Program-made: the position numbers and the translations under genes
The notes under the pieces: generated by a model
Databases searched by the model: none
The model's input: only the letters and a program-made list of their open reading frames with translations
Told to the model about the DNA's origin: nothing
Source of the DNA: Aphanothece hegewaldii CCALA 016
Lineage (GTDB): Bacteria > Cyanobacteriota > Cyanobacteriia > Cyanobacteriales > Microcystaceae
Assembly (NCBI RefSeq): GCF_003007785.1
Contig: NZ_PXOH01000015.1
Location: 1 to 64,000, forward strand
Length of the DNA stretch: 64,000 bases
Reading direction: 5' to 3'
In this document: piece after piece, positions 27,296 through 37,429 of the stretch
Layout of the letters: each line of letters starts with the position of its first letter
Numbering within the stretch: the first letter of the stretch is position 1

Positions 27296-29908
27296 TTAGG
27301 ATTTTAACTGGAACTGAGCAATTGAAGTTTGTAGGACGGTCGCTTGTTCTACTAGAGTTTGTAAGGATTTCACCACATCTTGCGCTTCAGACGATGTTTC
27401 TTGTGCGATCGCGCTCACTTCTTCCATCGTTTGATTTACTTGTTGTGATGCCTCAGTTTGAGTGGTTGTACTACTCGAAATTTCTTGTAGATATGCGTCA
27501 ATTTTTTGACTGGTTGCTGCAATGCCTTGTAGAATCTGCTTGGTTTGTAAAGCGAATTCTGTCCCCGTCACAACTGTACTGGTACTTTCTTCCATTGCTT
27601 GTAATACTGTCCCTGTCTCTTGTTGAATATTCCGTACTAAGTTTTGAATTTCTTTGGTTTGTTCGGTAACTCGATCCGCCAAGCGACGAACTTCTTCTGC
27701 AACAATACGAAAACCTTGTCCATTTTCTCCAGCGCGGGCTGCTTCGACGGAAGCATTAAAAGCGAGTAAGTTGGTTTTTTCGGAAATTCCTGAAATAATT
27801 TCGACAATTTGCGAGATTTCTTGCGATGATTCCGCAAGGTGTTTTACTTTCTTAGCAGTACTCGCAACGGTTGAGCGGATTTTCTCAATACTATCAACGG
27901 TTTTATCCATTGTAAAATCGCCTTCTTGAGCTTCTGTGGAGGCTTGACGAGCGATTTTTGCGGCTTCTGTAGCGGAATTAGCAACCGTTTGAATGGATGT
28001 ATTCATCTGGGCAACCGTTTGTAAAACTTGGTTGATTTCGCTCGATTGTGTTAAAGCAGCATCCGATAACTGGCGTACTGATGTTGAACCACTTTGCGAG
28101 AGTTCATTGACTTGGTTAGAAACGTCTTGGACTTGTAAAACCAAATCTCGTAATTTATTAATGGTGGTGTTAAATGCGTCTGCAATTGAACCGACAACGC
28201 CCTCGCTGACTTTTCCTCTCACGGTTAAGTTTCCTTTTTGGGCTCCTTCAATTTCGAGGAGTAATTTAACAACTTCTGTTTGTAAGTTTTCTTTTTCTTG
28301 GCGTTGTTTGATGGCTTCAATTTCTTGTTGTTGCGCTTGTTGGGCTAATGATGCCTCGGATGCAACAATATTATCCGCCATTTTGTTGAAGGTTGTTGTT
28401 AATTGGCCAATTTCATCTGTGGTTAATACTTGGGCGCGGACATTGCGATCGCCTGATGAGAAAGCTTGAGCAACTTGCTGTAATTTCTCAATTGGGTTCA
28501 CAATGGCTCGTCCTAACAGATAAATTAATCCAAGACCCGCTATAAGAGCTAAAGCTAAAACTAATCCTTGTAGGGCTAAACTCTGCGTGATCAGGGCGTT
28601 TAAAGCTTGCTGAGAAGTTCCTCTAACTAGAACAGCAACTGGAACTCCATGATTGTCAAACAGTGCTTTTGCTGCTAGGGTATATGATTGATTGTTGATG
28701 TTTATGGTGCTAGTAACAATCTCACCATTTTTGGCGGAAACTGCTTCTTTTAAAATAGAATTGTTAGCAAACATTGAATTATTATTTGTTTTATCAGTCG
28801 CATTTTTTAGGGCAGAAGCCGCTAATTTAAAGCTTTGATCGGGTTTGACTAAATAGATCGAACTAACACCACCATTTAAGGCATTAAGCGTATTGATTGC
28901 AATGGGAGCTTTAACAATATCTCCAGAAATTAACGCCCCGACAATTTGAGAATTTAAAGCACGAACTGGGGTTACAACATAGCGGATCACAAAGTTAGGT
29001 TTGCTTGCTGGATCGATTCCAATATCTCTGGCTCGTAGTTCGGCTAAACGAGGACTATCTTTGGCGAGTTCATCATAAGAAATGACTTCTGTACTGATGA
29101 GTTGTTCGCCTGTTGCTAAGGCTTTTTTTACTAACTCATGTGGATCATAAATCTCGCCAAAACGCGATAAACTCGATGTTGCAACAATGCGTTTTTGTGC
29201 ATCGACTAGGGTAGCAATTTCAATTTTACGATTCCACAATTCATAACGTAATGTACCAGTCACTGATGAGTTAGGTAAACGTTTTTGTGCTGCATTAATA
29301 ACCGCCGGGTTAGTGGCTAATCCACCAAAACCAAAGAACATTTGGTTCATTTTAACTTTGTAGTTAATTTCTAAAACTGCTAACTCAGATTTGGCTTGTT
29401 GAATTAATTGAGATTGACCATTACTGATAATTAAATATGAACCAACTCCGACTGTTCCTAAAACCGATAGCAATTCTAAGGGTAATAATGTGGCGAGTTG
29501 TTTTGTCCGAATGGGTAGATCATCAAACCATTTCTTCAAACGACGCGGCAAAGGCTGTTTAATGGTTTCTTGTTCTACTGTTTGCTCTGGATATGGAATA
29601 ATTGGCGTAACTGGAACAACTAAAGAAGTTTTTAGTTTTTCTTCTAAAGATTCAATTGTTTTTTTTGCAACTGCGCCATAATTTCCGCTTTCGTCGAGTT
29701 CGATGATTTCTCGATAAAGGGCGATCGCTCCAGTTAGATTACCTGATTTTTCAAGATTTCCCGCTTCAAGAATTTTGTTAATACATTCGTTAGCAATATC
29801 TACACTATTATTACTATTTGAATTTCCCTTATTGTAACTTGTACCCCGATAAGTTAAATTATCATCGGTTGATTTGGGTGATTGAGAACGAGTCGAGGAG
29901 TCTAACAT
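27296..29908 (-). CDS. pilJ: Methyl-accepting chemotaxis protein of the pilus system (PilJ-like)
   Basis: The receptor has 870 residues. An N-terminal cytoplasmic segment of about 130 residues includes a TPR-like stretch ([20 protein letters not shown]). A transmembrane helix near 140-160, a large extracytoplasmic sensor of Cache type, and a second helix near 437-460 follow. Then come a HAMP domain ([20 protein letters not shown]), a second HAMP-like region, and the MCP signalling hairpin with tip [20 protein letters not shown]. Length and layout match Synechocystis PilJ (slr1044). No GAF with a bilin-binding cysteine is seen, so this is not a PixJ-type phytochrome receptor. It would pass signals to the CheA-like kinase through the CheW protein encoded just upstream. 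Confidence 0.88.
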   Translation of the reverse strand: MLDSSTRSQSPKSTDDNLTYRGTSYNKGNSNSNNSVDIANECINKILEAGNLEKSGNLTGAIALYREIIELDESGNYGAVAKKTIESLEEKLKTSLVVPVTPIIPYPEQTVEQETIKQPLPRRLKKWFDDLPIRTKQLATLLPLELLSVLGTVGVGSYLIISNGQSQLIQQAKSELAVLEINYKVKMNQMFFGFGGLATNPAVINAAQKRLPNSSVTGTLRYELWNRKIEIATLVDAQKRIVATSSLSRFGEIYDPHELVKKALATGEQLISTEVISYDELAKDSPRLAELRARDIGIDPASKPNFVIRYVVTPVRALNSQIVGALISGDIVKAPIAINTLNALNGGVSSIYLVKPDQSFKLAASALKNATDKTNNNSMFANNSILKEAVSAKNGEIVTSTININNQSYTLAAKALFDNHGVPVAVLVRGTSQQALNALITQSLALQGLVLALALIAGLGLIYLLGRAIVNPIEKLQQVAQAFSSGDRNVRAQVLTTDEIGQLTTTFNKMADNIVASEASLAQQAQQQEIEAIKQRQEKENLQTEVVKLLLEIEGAQKGNLTVRGKVSEGVVGSIADAFNTTINKLRDLVLQVQDVSNQVNELSQSGSTSVRQLSDAALTQSSEINQVLQTVAQMNTSIQTVANSATEAAKIARQASTEAQEGDFTMDKTVDSIEKIRSTVASTAKKVKHLAESSQEISQIVEIISGISEKTNLLAFNASVEAARAGENGQGFRIVAEEVRRLADRVTEQTKEIQNLVRNIQQETGTVLQAMEESTSTVVTGTEFALQTKQILQGIAATSQKIDAYLQEISSSTTTQTEASQQVNQTMEEVSAIAQETSSEAQDVVKSLQTLVEQATVLQTSIAQFQLKS

Positions 29909-29949
29909 AGATTAAATCCAAAAAAAAGTAACAAAGGAACAATGACCAA

Positions 29950-30432
29950 CTAAACATCAATAAACGATAAATTTGGAGTAGATAAGCTAGTAAATAACGC
30001 TTCTGTTTCTAATACTAGAAGTAGTTCATTTTCATAAATAATCGATGAACTAAATAAACTTTGAAACTGAGGTAATAGAGGGAAAAAAGATGAATGAGAA
30101 GAAGCAGTTAGATCAACAGAAATAATACCATTTAACGCTTTAACACTAATCGCTATACGTCGTCTAATTTCAGAAGTTTGAAAAGTGACGACAATAACTG
30201 TCCAATTCGTTTTTTTAAAAGAACGCTCTTGGATTAGATTAAAGAACTGTTCACTGTCTAAAATCCAAAGTAGCGATCCTTGATAATTAGCTACACCTGC
30301 CCAATAAGGAGCAATTCCTGGCAGTGGACAAATTTGCTTTTGTGGAATTTGGATAATTTTTTCGACATGGGCTAATGGCAGAGCAATTCGGATCGAATCA
30401 GCTAACTGAAAACTGAAAAATTCTGGGAACAT
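29950..30432 (-). CDS. pilI: CheW-like adaptor (PilI)
   Basis: The 160-residue protein is a single CheW domain: FQLADSIRIALPLAHVEKII at the N-terminus, the loop LPGIAPYWAGVANYQGSLLWILD, and a C-terminal segment LLLVLETEALF. CheW proteins couple chemoreceptors to CheA. It sits between the PilH-like regulator and the PilJ receptor, 17 and 41 bases away, within the same operon. Confidence 0.85.
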   Translation of the reverse strand: MFPEFFSFQLADSIRIALPLAHVEKIIQIPQKQICPLPGIAPYWAGVANYQGSLLWILDSEQFFNLIQERSFKKTNWTVIVVTFQTSEIRRRIAISVKALNGIISVDLTASSHSSFFPLLPQFQSLFSSSIIYENELLLVLETEALFTSLSTPNLSFIDV

Positions 30433-30449
30433 AACAAAGGGAATAACAG

Positions 30450-30815
30450 TTAATTAACATAACGCTCTACGGTATCAACAAGTTGTTGAGGTACAAAAGG
30501 TTTTGTAATGTAATCATTGCCTCCTTGTCGGAGAGCCCAAAAACGATCAAAGTCTTCGGCTTTTGAACTACAGAATAAAATTGGGATATTTTGCCACTTG
30601 TCATCAGTACGGATTTTTCGACACAGATCAAGACCACTTTCACCAGGCATAATAATATCTAGTAAAATTAAGTCTGGCCGAGTATTTTTTTCTAGCCATT
30701 GCCACGCCGACTCGGCACTATCAGCTACATTTACCGTAAATCCTGCATGGGTTAACAAGGCAGAAATCAGTAAACGTTCGGCTTGAGTATCTTCGACAAC
30801 TAGAACGGATTTCAT
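30450..30815 (-). CDS. pilH: Single-domain CheY-like response regulator (PilH)
   Basis: The protein is a stand-alone receiver with the acidic pair in VLVVEDTQAER, phosphoacceptor Asp53 in LILLDIIMPGESG, and the conserved Lys in NDYITKPF. The reading frame stays open for 22 codons upstream, but the ATG at 30815 is preceded by GAGG and starts exactly at the receiver fold (MKSVLVVED), so I prefer it. It should accept phosphate from the CheA-like kinase of the same operon. Confidence 0.88.
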   Translation of the reverse strand: MKSVLVVEDTQAERLLISALLTHAGFTVNVADSAESAWQWLEKNTRPDLILLDIIMPGESGLDLCRKIRTDDKWQNIPILFCSSKAEDFDRFWALRQGGNDYITKPFVPQQLVDTVERYVN

Positions 30816-30886
30816 AAATTTCCTCAAAAAAATACAAGGGATGCAAAAACGTCTTAGTATTAGTATTCCCAAATGAATCAATAAAA

Positions 30887-32269
30887 TTATATTGAGCAGG
30901 AAATAATAGTTAATCTTTGTACTACTTCGATTAATTCATTAGGATTAAAAGGTTTAGTGAGATATTCGCTCACACCAATAAATTTAGCTCGCAAGCGATC
31001 GACTAGCCCTTCTCTTCCAGTGAGCATAACTACTGGAATATCTTTTAATTTGCGAGATCGGCTTAACATTTGACACAATTCATAGCCGTTGATTTCTGGC
31101 ATATTAATATCGAGCAAAATTAAAACAGGTTTGTGTCGAATTAATACGGTTAATGCTGAGGCTGGATCAGTAATTGATATAGTCTGGTATCCGGCGACTT
31201 CTAGCGTTTTAGTAACTTGTTGTTGAACTGTTTTACTGTCATCGATACAAACAATCAAAGGGCGTGAGGAAGAAGCGATCGGTAAAATAGGAACATCATT
31301 TCTTTTAATGATGCTTGATAATGCACTTGTTCTAGTGTCTATTTTTTCAGCAATATCAATGGCCGTATTTTTTTGTATAGTGTTAGACTCTCTAAGATTG
31401 TTGACTGTAACAGGCGGTGCGATCGTCTTAGTTTCCGTAAAATTATTCGGTTGAACGTTTTTCGCGCTCAAAATGATTGCTTTGTTAGGTAATTCTTCTG
31501 GCTGAATTGTTGCCTCAATATTTTCTAAAATGGGTTCTTGAAAGGGAAAGCTTTGAATAGCACCAGTTTTGACCAAAGGTTGAAGTTTTAACGCGAGAGT
31601 TAATGGTGAAACCTGCATTTGTGTTGCTATTTCATACAAACACTTTTTTTGCGCTAAACTTTGTAGCCAAGCAGACAGTGTTTGAGTGCCAAATACGGAT
31701 AAAAATTCTCGCTCTTTGCTCCAAATTTGCCAAGCTTTGTAAAAGTGAAAGATTTTTTGTGAGTCTAAACACAAACGGATGAAAGGTGATGATATTTCAG
31801 TTCTTAGCTGTTTCCAGTGATTAATTGCTGTTTGAAATTGAGCGAAAAAATCTCGCAATGAATAATTGAGTACAGTCGGTTGAAGCTGATTATTTGGTAA
31901 GAACGTGATTGAGGTTCGTTCTAACGCCGATACTTGTACTAATGTTTCTTGAGTGAGTTTCAGACACAATTGTTGTAGATCAATAATCGGTAACTTTTGA
32001 GTTAGCCAATAATTACAAATCTCTTGATACTCAGTATGTTCGGGGTCATAATTAAATATGTTTAGAGGCGTTTTAAGGATTTGTCCTAGATAGGTGAGCC
32101 TCTCTTGTTGACCAATTAGACTGGTACCATAGTTAATTTGACCTTGATTTACATAAAGTTTCCACTGAATTGAACGATCTTTGGGATCGGTTACAATAAG
32201 ACAGCCCGTTTTATTTTTTTGGGATATAAGCTGCAAACACTCGGCAGGAATAGTAATTTGCTCAGTCAT
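30887..32269 (-). CDS. pilG: PATAN-domain response regulator (PilG/PatA/PixG type)
   Basis: The 460-residue protein has an N-terminal PATAN region of about 250 residues (AECLQLISQKNKTGCLIVTD, KLYVNQGQINYGTS) and a C-terminal receiver domain (PLIVCIDDSKTVQQQVT, LILLDINMPEINGYEL, SEYLTKPFNPNEL). This is the standard layout of cyanobacterial PilG, PixG and PatA regulators that steer type IV pilus activity. It is the first gene of the five-gene operon; the spacer to pilH is 71 bases. A linker of about 80 polar residues separates the two parts. Confidence 0.88.
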   Translation of the reverse strand: MTEQITIPAECLQLISQKNKTGCLIVTDPKDRSIQWKLYVNQGQINYGTSLIGQQERLTYLGQILKTPLNIFNYDPEHTEYQEICNYWLTQKLPIIDLQQLCLKLTQETLVQVSALERTSITFLPNNQLQPTVLNYSLRDFFAQFQTAINHWKQLRTEISSPFIRLCLDSQKIFHFYKAWQIWSKEREFLSVFGTQTLSAWLQSLAQKKCLYEIATQMQVSPLTLALKLQPLVKTGAIQSFPFQEPILENIEATIQPEELPNKAIILSAKNVQPNNFTETKTIAPPVTVNNLRESNTIQKNTAIDIAEKIDTRTSALSSIIKRNDVPILPIASSSRPLIVCIDDSKTVQQQVTKTLEVAGYQTISITDPASALTVLIRHKPVLILLDINMPEINGYELCQMLSRSRKLKDIPVVMLTGREGLVDRLRAKFIGVSEYLTKPFNPNELIEVVQRLTIISCSI

Positions 32270-33085
32270 GAAAATATGGGTTGGTTTTGGTAAGGGATTA
32301 ATTAATGAGTTTTGAACAATATTACAGTAAGTATAACTTTAGACTTTTAATTGGTCTAAATAAACTTCATGATTATCTGTTTTGCACCCCAAATATGATT
32401 TGTTATGCTTGATATGAATGTTCTTAACTGTAAGCTGTTTTCTCTATTCCCAATTTTAATAAATGCTCGGAAATATTTACTTATTCCCGTTTATTTAAAA
32501 GACAATCCAAATCAATTAGCTTGCCAAATATTTATCGCTCATATCAAATCACTACCGAGAGAATAACAGAAATATTTTTCAATCTACATCGTTGAATATA
32601 CGGAAATAGAAGATAAAGTTTTTTTGATGATCGGCTATTTATTACCGTAAATTCTCGTAGACTCTTTAAAGTAATCAAAAGTTGTATAAAGTAGACTTGA
32701 CAATTGTTCTTTTTTATGGTTAAGCAAATTAAGTTTAATTTAAGAAACAAGCTTCAACTTTTTGGACAATGATTAAAAAAAAATTATGTATTAATTTTTA
32801 CCCTTCATCAAAAATAACTTAATCTCTCTTGTAAATCTGATATAACTACATCTTTGTTTTCAAAACTTAACCTTGATTTAACTTAGTTAACACTAAATAA
32901 AAATTGCTTTAAGAGAAGTTGCAAGTTTAGTATTCCACACCACAAAATGCGCTACCCTTCAAATCAGAGATAAAGATCGCTTAGGGATCATTTCTCGCCG
33001 ATGTTTAACACTGAACTAAGCAATTAAAGTCAAAACAAGCAGTGTTAAGCCAATGTTCTCTTAATGTATTCTTGGGGTAAATTAA
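32270..33085. other. Long AT-rich intergenic region
   Basis: The 816 bases separate the pilus operon from the divergent EF-G-like gene. Apart from the small open frame at 32405-32566 I see no convincing gene, RNA or terminator. The bases just before 33086 are likely the promoter and leader of the EF-G-like gene, but no consensus boxes could be fixed. Confidence 0.5.
32405..32566 (+). CDS. Small open reading frame of 53 codons, possibly a remnant
   Basis: An ATG at 32405 opens a frame of 53 codons ending with TAA at 32564-32566. The product has a hydrophobic first half (LFSLFPILIN) and a protein-like second half (RKYLLIPVYLKDNPNQ, IFIAHIKSLPRE). I do not recognise it, and no ribosome binding site is evident. 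It could be a decayed gene fragment or a chance frame in AT-rich DNA. Confidence 0.2.
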   Translation: MLDMNVLNCKLFSLFPILINARKYLLIPVYLKDNPNQLACQIFIAHIKSLPRE

Positions 33086-35122
33086 ATGAACCAAAATGCC
33101 ATAGAAAACACCCGTAATGTGGCCATCGTCGGACCTTATTCGAGCGGTAAAACCACATTGCTCGAAAGTCTTTTGTTTGCTTCAGGGGCTATTTCTCGTA
33201 AAGGGAAAGTCACCGAAGGCAACACCATCTCAGACGGTTCGCCAGAAGCAAAAGAGCGTCACATGAGTGTAGAGGTTTCTACCGCTAGTACAACTTACCA
33301 AGATATTAATTTTACGTTTCTCGACTGCCCTGGCTCAATTGAATTCGCACAAGAAACTTATAATGCCCTCACTGGTGCAGGTGCGGCTATTATTGTTTGT
33401 GAACCAGTTATCGAAAGAGTTTTAACCTTAGCCCCTCTCCTCAAATTTCTCGATGACTGGGAAATACCCCATCTACTCTTCATCAACAAAATGGATCGGG
33501 CGAATGCACATTTTATGGACGTGCTACACGCCATCAAAGAAGTTTCAAGTCGTCCCTTAGTCCCGCTACAGTATCCCATAAGCCGTGATGGACAACTTGT
33601 TGGTTATATCGATCTCATCACTGAACAAGCTTATCACTATCATAAAGGTAGTCCAGTCGATCCCGTCCCCTTACCTGACCACCTCAAAGACGAAGAACAC
33701 GCCGCCCGACAAGAAATGTTAGAGACGATCGCCGAATTTGATGATCATCTCTTAGAAGAACTCCTAGAAGACATTGAACCGCCCCAAGACGAAATTCTCC
33801 AAGACCTCAAACAAGAACTCAGCGCGGATCAAATTGTTCCTGTTTTCTTTGGTATTGCCGATCTTGACTATGGTGTACGCCCTCTACTCGATGCTTTAAT
33901 CAAAGAAGCACCCGCACCGAGCGTTACAGCCCAACGTCGCGGACTCACCCCCCAAACGGATAATAATACGATCGTGCAAATTCTCAAAACTTATTTTACA
34001 GCCCAAGGAGGTCGCTTATCCCTCGTCAGGGTTTGGCAAGGAACCTTAACCGATGGAATGCTACTCAACGGGGTTCGTGCGGGTGGCATTTATCGTCTTT
34101 TGGGGCAACAACAACACCCCATCCCTCAAGCAATGGTCGGAGAAATTGTTGCTGTCGGTCGTTTAGAAGGACTAACAACGGGTACAACGGCAAGTAATAC
34201 CAATAATATCCCCGAATTACCCAAAGCTCATCTTTTAAAACCCGTTTATGCACTGGCGATCGCACCTGAAAACCGCAAAGATGAAGTTAAGCTCAGTGGT
34301 GCAATGAGTAAACTGATCGAAGAAGATCCCTCATTATATTGGGAACAACACGGAGATACTAAAGAAGTTATTCTCTGGGGACAAGGAGAAATTCACTTAC
34401 AAGTTGCCTTAGATCGCTTGCGTCGTAAGTACAATTTACCTATGACGACCCATTTACCCCATGTTCCCTACAAAGAAACGATCCGCTTGATCTCTAAGTC
34501 TCACGGACGCTATAAACATCAAACTGGTGGACATGGTGCATTTGGTGATGTTCATTTAGAGATTAAACCTTTACCAAGAGGTACGGGGTTCCAATTCCAT
34601 GAAACAATTGTTGGAGGTGTAGTTCCCAGACAATATATTCCTGGTGTGGAAGTGGGAGTACGGGAATATCTGTCACATGGGCCGTTAGGTTTCCCAGTGG
34701 TTGATGTGGATGTGACCTTAACAGATGGGTCTTATCATTCGGTAGATAGTTCCGAACAAGCGTTTAAAATGGCCGCCCGTATTGCTATGAGCGAAGGAAT
34801 GCCCAAATGTAAACCCATTTTATTAGAACCGGTTGTCTCGGTTACAGTTACCGCACCTTCTGAATATACTTCCAAAGTCTTACAGTTAGTGAGTGGACGA
34901 CGGGGACAAATTTTAGGTTATGAAGGTCTAACACATTGGAAAGGATGGGATCAAGTTACTGCACATCTTCCTCAAGCAGAGATGCAGAACCTTATTGTTG
35001 AGTTGCGATCGCTCACGATGGGTGTCGGTTTCTTTAATTGGGAATACGACCACTTACAAGAAGTTCCAGATAAGTTAACCGATAATATTTTAGCCACCAA
35101 TGGCAATGGACATCGTAAGTAA
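33086..35122 (+). CDS. Elongation factor G-like GTPase (EF-G paralogue)
   Basis: The 678-residue protein has the EF-G domain order: a GTPase domain with G1 GPYSSGKT (16-23) and G4 NKMDR (134-138), a beta barrel (domain II), and domains III-V, including GGHGAFGDVHLEIKP and the end LRSLTMGVGFF. The G3 motif reads DCPGS (80-84) rather than DTPGH, so the switch II histidine needed for efficient GTP hydrolysis on the ribosome is missing. This marks it as the EF-G-like paralogue found beside true FusA in many bacteria; it is not expected to be the housekeeping factor. It stands alone, followed by a palindromic repeat. Confidence 0.85.
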   Translation: MNQNAIENTRNVAIVGPYSSGKTTLLESLLFASGAISRKGKVTEGNTISDGSPEAKERHMSVEVSTASTTYQDINFTFLDCPGSIEFAQETYNALTGAGAAIIVCEPVIERVLTLAPLLKFLDDWEIPHLLFINKMDRANAHFMDVLHAIKEVSSRPLVPLQYPISRDGQLVGYIDLITEQAYHYHKGSPVDPVPLPDHLKDEEHAARQEMLETIAEFDDHLLEELLEDIEPPQDEILQDLKQELSADQIVPVFFGIADLDYGVRPLLDALIKEAPAPSVTAQRRGLTPQTDNNTIVQILKTYFTAQGGRLSLVRVWQGTLTDGMLLNGVRAGGIYRLLGQQQHPIPQAMVGEIVAVGRLEGLTTGTTASNTNNIPELPKAHLLKPVYALAIAPENRKDEVKLSGAMSKLIEEDPSLYWEQHGDTKEVILWGQGEIHLQVALDRLRRKYNLPMTTHLPHVPYKETIRLISKSHGRYKHQTGGHGAFGDVHLEIKPLPRGTGFQFHETIVGGVVPRQYIPGVEVGVREYLSHGPLGFPVVDVDVTLTDGSYHSVDSSEQAFKMAARIAMSEGMPKCKPILLEPVVSVTVTAPSEYTSKVLQLVSGRRGQILGYEGLTHWKGWDQVTAHLPQAEMQNLIVELRSLTMGVGFFNWEYDHLQEVPDKLTDNILATNGNGHRK

Positions 35123-35133
35123 ATTCTCATGAT

Positions 35134-35193
35134 CGGGTTTGGACTTCCAACCCTTACAATATAATCTGTAGGGGCTTGCGTTTCCAAGCCCTA
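35134..35193. repeat. Palindromic repeat pair, possible terminator
   Basis: Two units follow each other: GGGTTTGGACTTCCAACCC and TGTAGGGGCTTGCG with its partner CCAAGCCC. They belong to the dispersed GTAGGGG family. The second hairpin is followed by TATTATTTTT, so it could serve as the terminator of the EF-G-like gene. Confidence 0.65.
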
Positions 35194-35222
35194 TTATTTT
35201 TGAGTTTTAAAAAGCGTCAAGT

Positions 35223-35909
35223 ATGGTTGTACAGTTGGATCAGGTTGTTCCTTTTGGGCGCACTTTTGATGAATACACTAAAATCTTTAATTTATCTGAT
35301 GCAGATTTCCAAAAAAAGATTTTAGGGGTAGGAGATGGGCCAGCTAGTTTTAATGCTGAAGCCAGTAAAAAAGGACTTAAAGTAACTTCAATTGATCCAA
35401 TTTATCAATTTACCAAAACAGAGATTAAACAAAGATTTGATGAAGTTGTCGATAATATTATTAATCAAGTCAGAAATACGCCAGATGACTGGGTTTGGTC
35501 TTATCATCAATCCCCTGAAGACCTAAAAAATAATCGACTTAAAGCACTTAATATGTTTTTAGAAGATTACGAACAAGGCAAGCAAGAACAACGATATTTA
35601 ATTCAAGAAGTTCCTCATTTAGCGTTTCAAGAAAATGAATTCGATTTAGCTTTGTGTTCTCATTTCCTGTTTTTATATTCAGATCAATTATCCTATGAAT
35701 TTCATCTTAAGTCTCTTGATGATATTCTTAAAGTGAGTAAAGAAGTGAGAATTTTTCCCTTATTAACGATGATGCTAGATCTCTCGCCTTATCTCGATGC
35801 TATCATCAAAGAATTTACCGATAAAGGATACCAAATTTATTTAGAGAAAGTTCAATATGAATTACAGAAAGGCGGCAATGAAATGTTAGTGATTAAAAAA
35901 ATCGGATGA
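35223..35909 (+). CDS. SAM-dependent methyltransferase-like protein
   Basis: Residues about 38-60 (LGVGDGPASFNAEASKKGLK followed by VTSIDP) form a class I methyltransferase SAM-binding site, although the glycine loop reads GVGDGPAS. A further block (LCSHFLFLYSDQLSYEFHL) fits the catalytic face, and the protein ends with LQKGGNEMLVIKK, a typical last strand. No signal or membrane segment is seen. It lies 83 bases upstream of the P450 gene and runs in the same direction, so it could modify the same metabolite, but that is only inference. The substrate is unknown. Confidence 0.65.
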   Translation: MVVQLDQVVPFGRTFDEYTKIFNLSDADFQKKILGVGDGPASFNAEASKKGLKVTSIDPIYQFTKTEIKQRFDEVVDNIINQVRNTPDDWVWSYHQSPEDLKNNRLKALNMFLEDYEQGKQEQRYLIQEVPHLAFQENEFDLALCSHFLFLYSDQLSYEFHLKSLDDILKVSKEVRIFPLLTMMLDLSPYLDAIIKEFTDKGYQIYLEKVQYELQKGGNEMLVIKKIG

Positions 35910-35992
35910 ATTAGAGCAAGCCAGAAACCTTAGCTACAATGGAAATAACGATACTCTTCACATAACTTAAAAAAAATATCAATAACACAACT

Positions 35993-37384
35993 ATGAGTAA
36001 ATTATTATCTGGTCCGAAAACCCTTCCCTTTCTACAACTAACCCACTGGATCTTAAACCCAGTCAGTTACATGGAAAAGGTTAGTAAAGACTTTCCAGAC
36101 CTTTTTAGAACAAGAGGACTAGGAATGAACGGTTTAATCTTTATTAGTCATCCTCAAGCTCTACAACAATTATTAACAAACGATCGCAAACAATTTTCAG
36201 CGCCAGGCGAAATTAATGCCATTGTTTCCCCTTTGGTGGGAGATTATTCGGTCATTATGTTAGGTGGCGATCGTCATAAAAAACGCCGACAATTATTATT
36301 ACCGCCCTTTCATGGGGAAAGAATGCGCTCTTATGCAGACTCTATTCTAGACATTACACAAAATGTTATGGATGCTCTGCCCCAAGATCAAGTGTTCATT
36401 GCACGAGATGAAATGCAGTCCATTTCGCTACAAGTTATTATCGAAACTGTGTTCGGGCTACATAAAGGAGAACGATATTTAGAACTAAAAAATCTTCTTT
36501 CATCGATGTTAGATATCTTTCGTATGTCATCGATGGCGGCTATTTTATTCTTTCCTTCCCTACAAAAAGATTTTGGGGCGTGGAGTCCTTGGGGAAAATT
36601 TATGCGGACTCAGCAAAAAGTAGATAGTCTGCTGTATGCCGAAATTGCGGAACGTCAAAAAAATCCAGATCCGAACCGTACTGATATTCTATCACTGCTG
36701 ATGTCTGCAAGAGATGAAGCCGGACAACCAATGAGTAACAAAGAATTACGCGATGAACTCATTACGCTACTTTTTGCAGGTCATGAAACGACAGCGACGG
36801 CTATGTCTTGGGCATTATATTGGACGCATCGCCATCCAGAAATCAAAGATAAAATCCTACAAGAACTTGCTACACTAGGCAATAATCCAAATCCGATTGA
36901 TATTGCTCGTTTACCCTATCTCACCGCAGTTTGTAACGAAACACTCAGACTTTATCCAGTCGGTATGCTAACGTTTCCCAGACGAGTCGAAGAACCAGTC
37001 GAAATGTTAGGATATCGCCTAGAAGCAGGTGATGTGGTGGCAGGCTGTATTTATCTAACTCATCATCGCCCTGAACTCTATCCAGATAGCCAACAATTTA
37101 AACCCGAACGTTTTTTAGAAAGACAGTTTACCCCATATGAATTTATACCCTTTGGTGGTGGAGCGCGTCGCTGTATTGGTGAAGCTTTAGCAATGTTTGA
37201 AATGAAGTTAGCGATAGCCACAATTTTATCTCGCTATGAACTCGCTTTAGCCGATCAAAAACCAGAACCGCCCCGCCGTCGTGGGTTAACTCTTGCACCG
37301 GGTAATGGTGTCAGAATGGTCATGAAAGGTAAGCGTAAATTCTTAGAACCTTCCGTTACTCAAAGTGACTTGGTTGGAGTTTAA
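35993..37384 (+). CDS. Cytochrome P450, CYP110-like
   Basis: The 463-residue protein has all P450 signatures: the I-helix oxygen-binding AGHETTATA near residues 262-270, the K-helix ETLRLYP, and the haem loop FGGGARRCIG with the axial cysteine at 394. The N-terminus GPKTLPFLQLTHWILNP has no clear transmembrane helix, as usual for bacterial P450s. The overall feel is the cyanobacterial CYP110 group, members of which hydroxylate fatty acids or terpenes. No ferredoxin or terpene synthase gene is adjacent, so the substrate remains open. Confidence 0.88.
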   Translation: MSKLLSGPKTLPFLQLTHWILNPVSYMEKVSKDFPDLFRTRGLGMNGLIFISHPQALQQLLTNDRKQFSAPGEINAIVSPLVGDYSVIMLGGDRHKKRRQLLLPPFHGERMRSYADSILDITQNVMDALPQDQVFIARDEMQSISLQVIIETVFGLHKGERYLELKNLLSSMLDIFRMSSMAAILFFPSLQKDFGAWSPWGKFMRTQQKVDSLLYAEIAERQKNPDPNRTDILSLLMSARDEAGQPMSNKELRDELITLLFAGHETTATAMSWALYWTHRHPEIKDKILQELATLGNNPNPIDIARLPYLTAVCNETLRLYPVGMLTFPRRVEEPVEMLGYRLEAGDVVAGCIYLTHHRPELYPDSQQFKPERFLERQFTPYEFIPFGGGARRCIGEALAMFEMKLAIATILSRYELALADQKPEPPRRRGLTLAPGNGVRMVMKGKRKFLEPSVTQSDLVGV

Positions 37385-37391
37385 TAATAAC

Positions 37392-37415
37392 TGTAGGGGT
37401 TTGGTTGCCAAACCC
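37392..37415. repeat. Dispersed palindromic repeat between P450 and rsmD
   Basis: A clean copy of the family: TGTAGGGG followed by GGTTTGGTTGCCAAACCC and then TTTT. The stem GGGTTTGG/CCAAACCC with a T-run makes it a plausible terminator for the P450 gene. It lies immediately before rsmD. Confidence 0.75.
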
Positions 37416-37429
37416 TTTTAAAACAAACG

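Noticed and set aside
27289..30786. Several open frames on the plus strand opposite the pilus signalling genes
   Set aside because: They are antisense shadows of long, well-matched genes, with odd composition and no ribosome binding sites.
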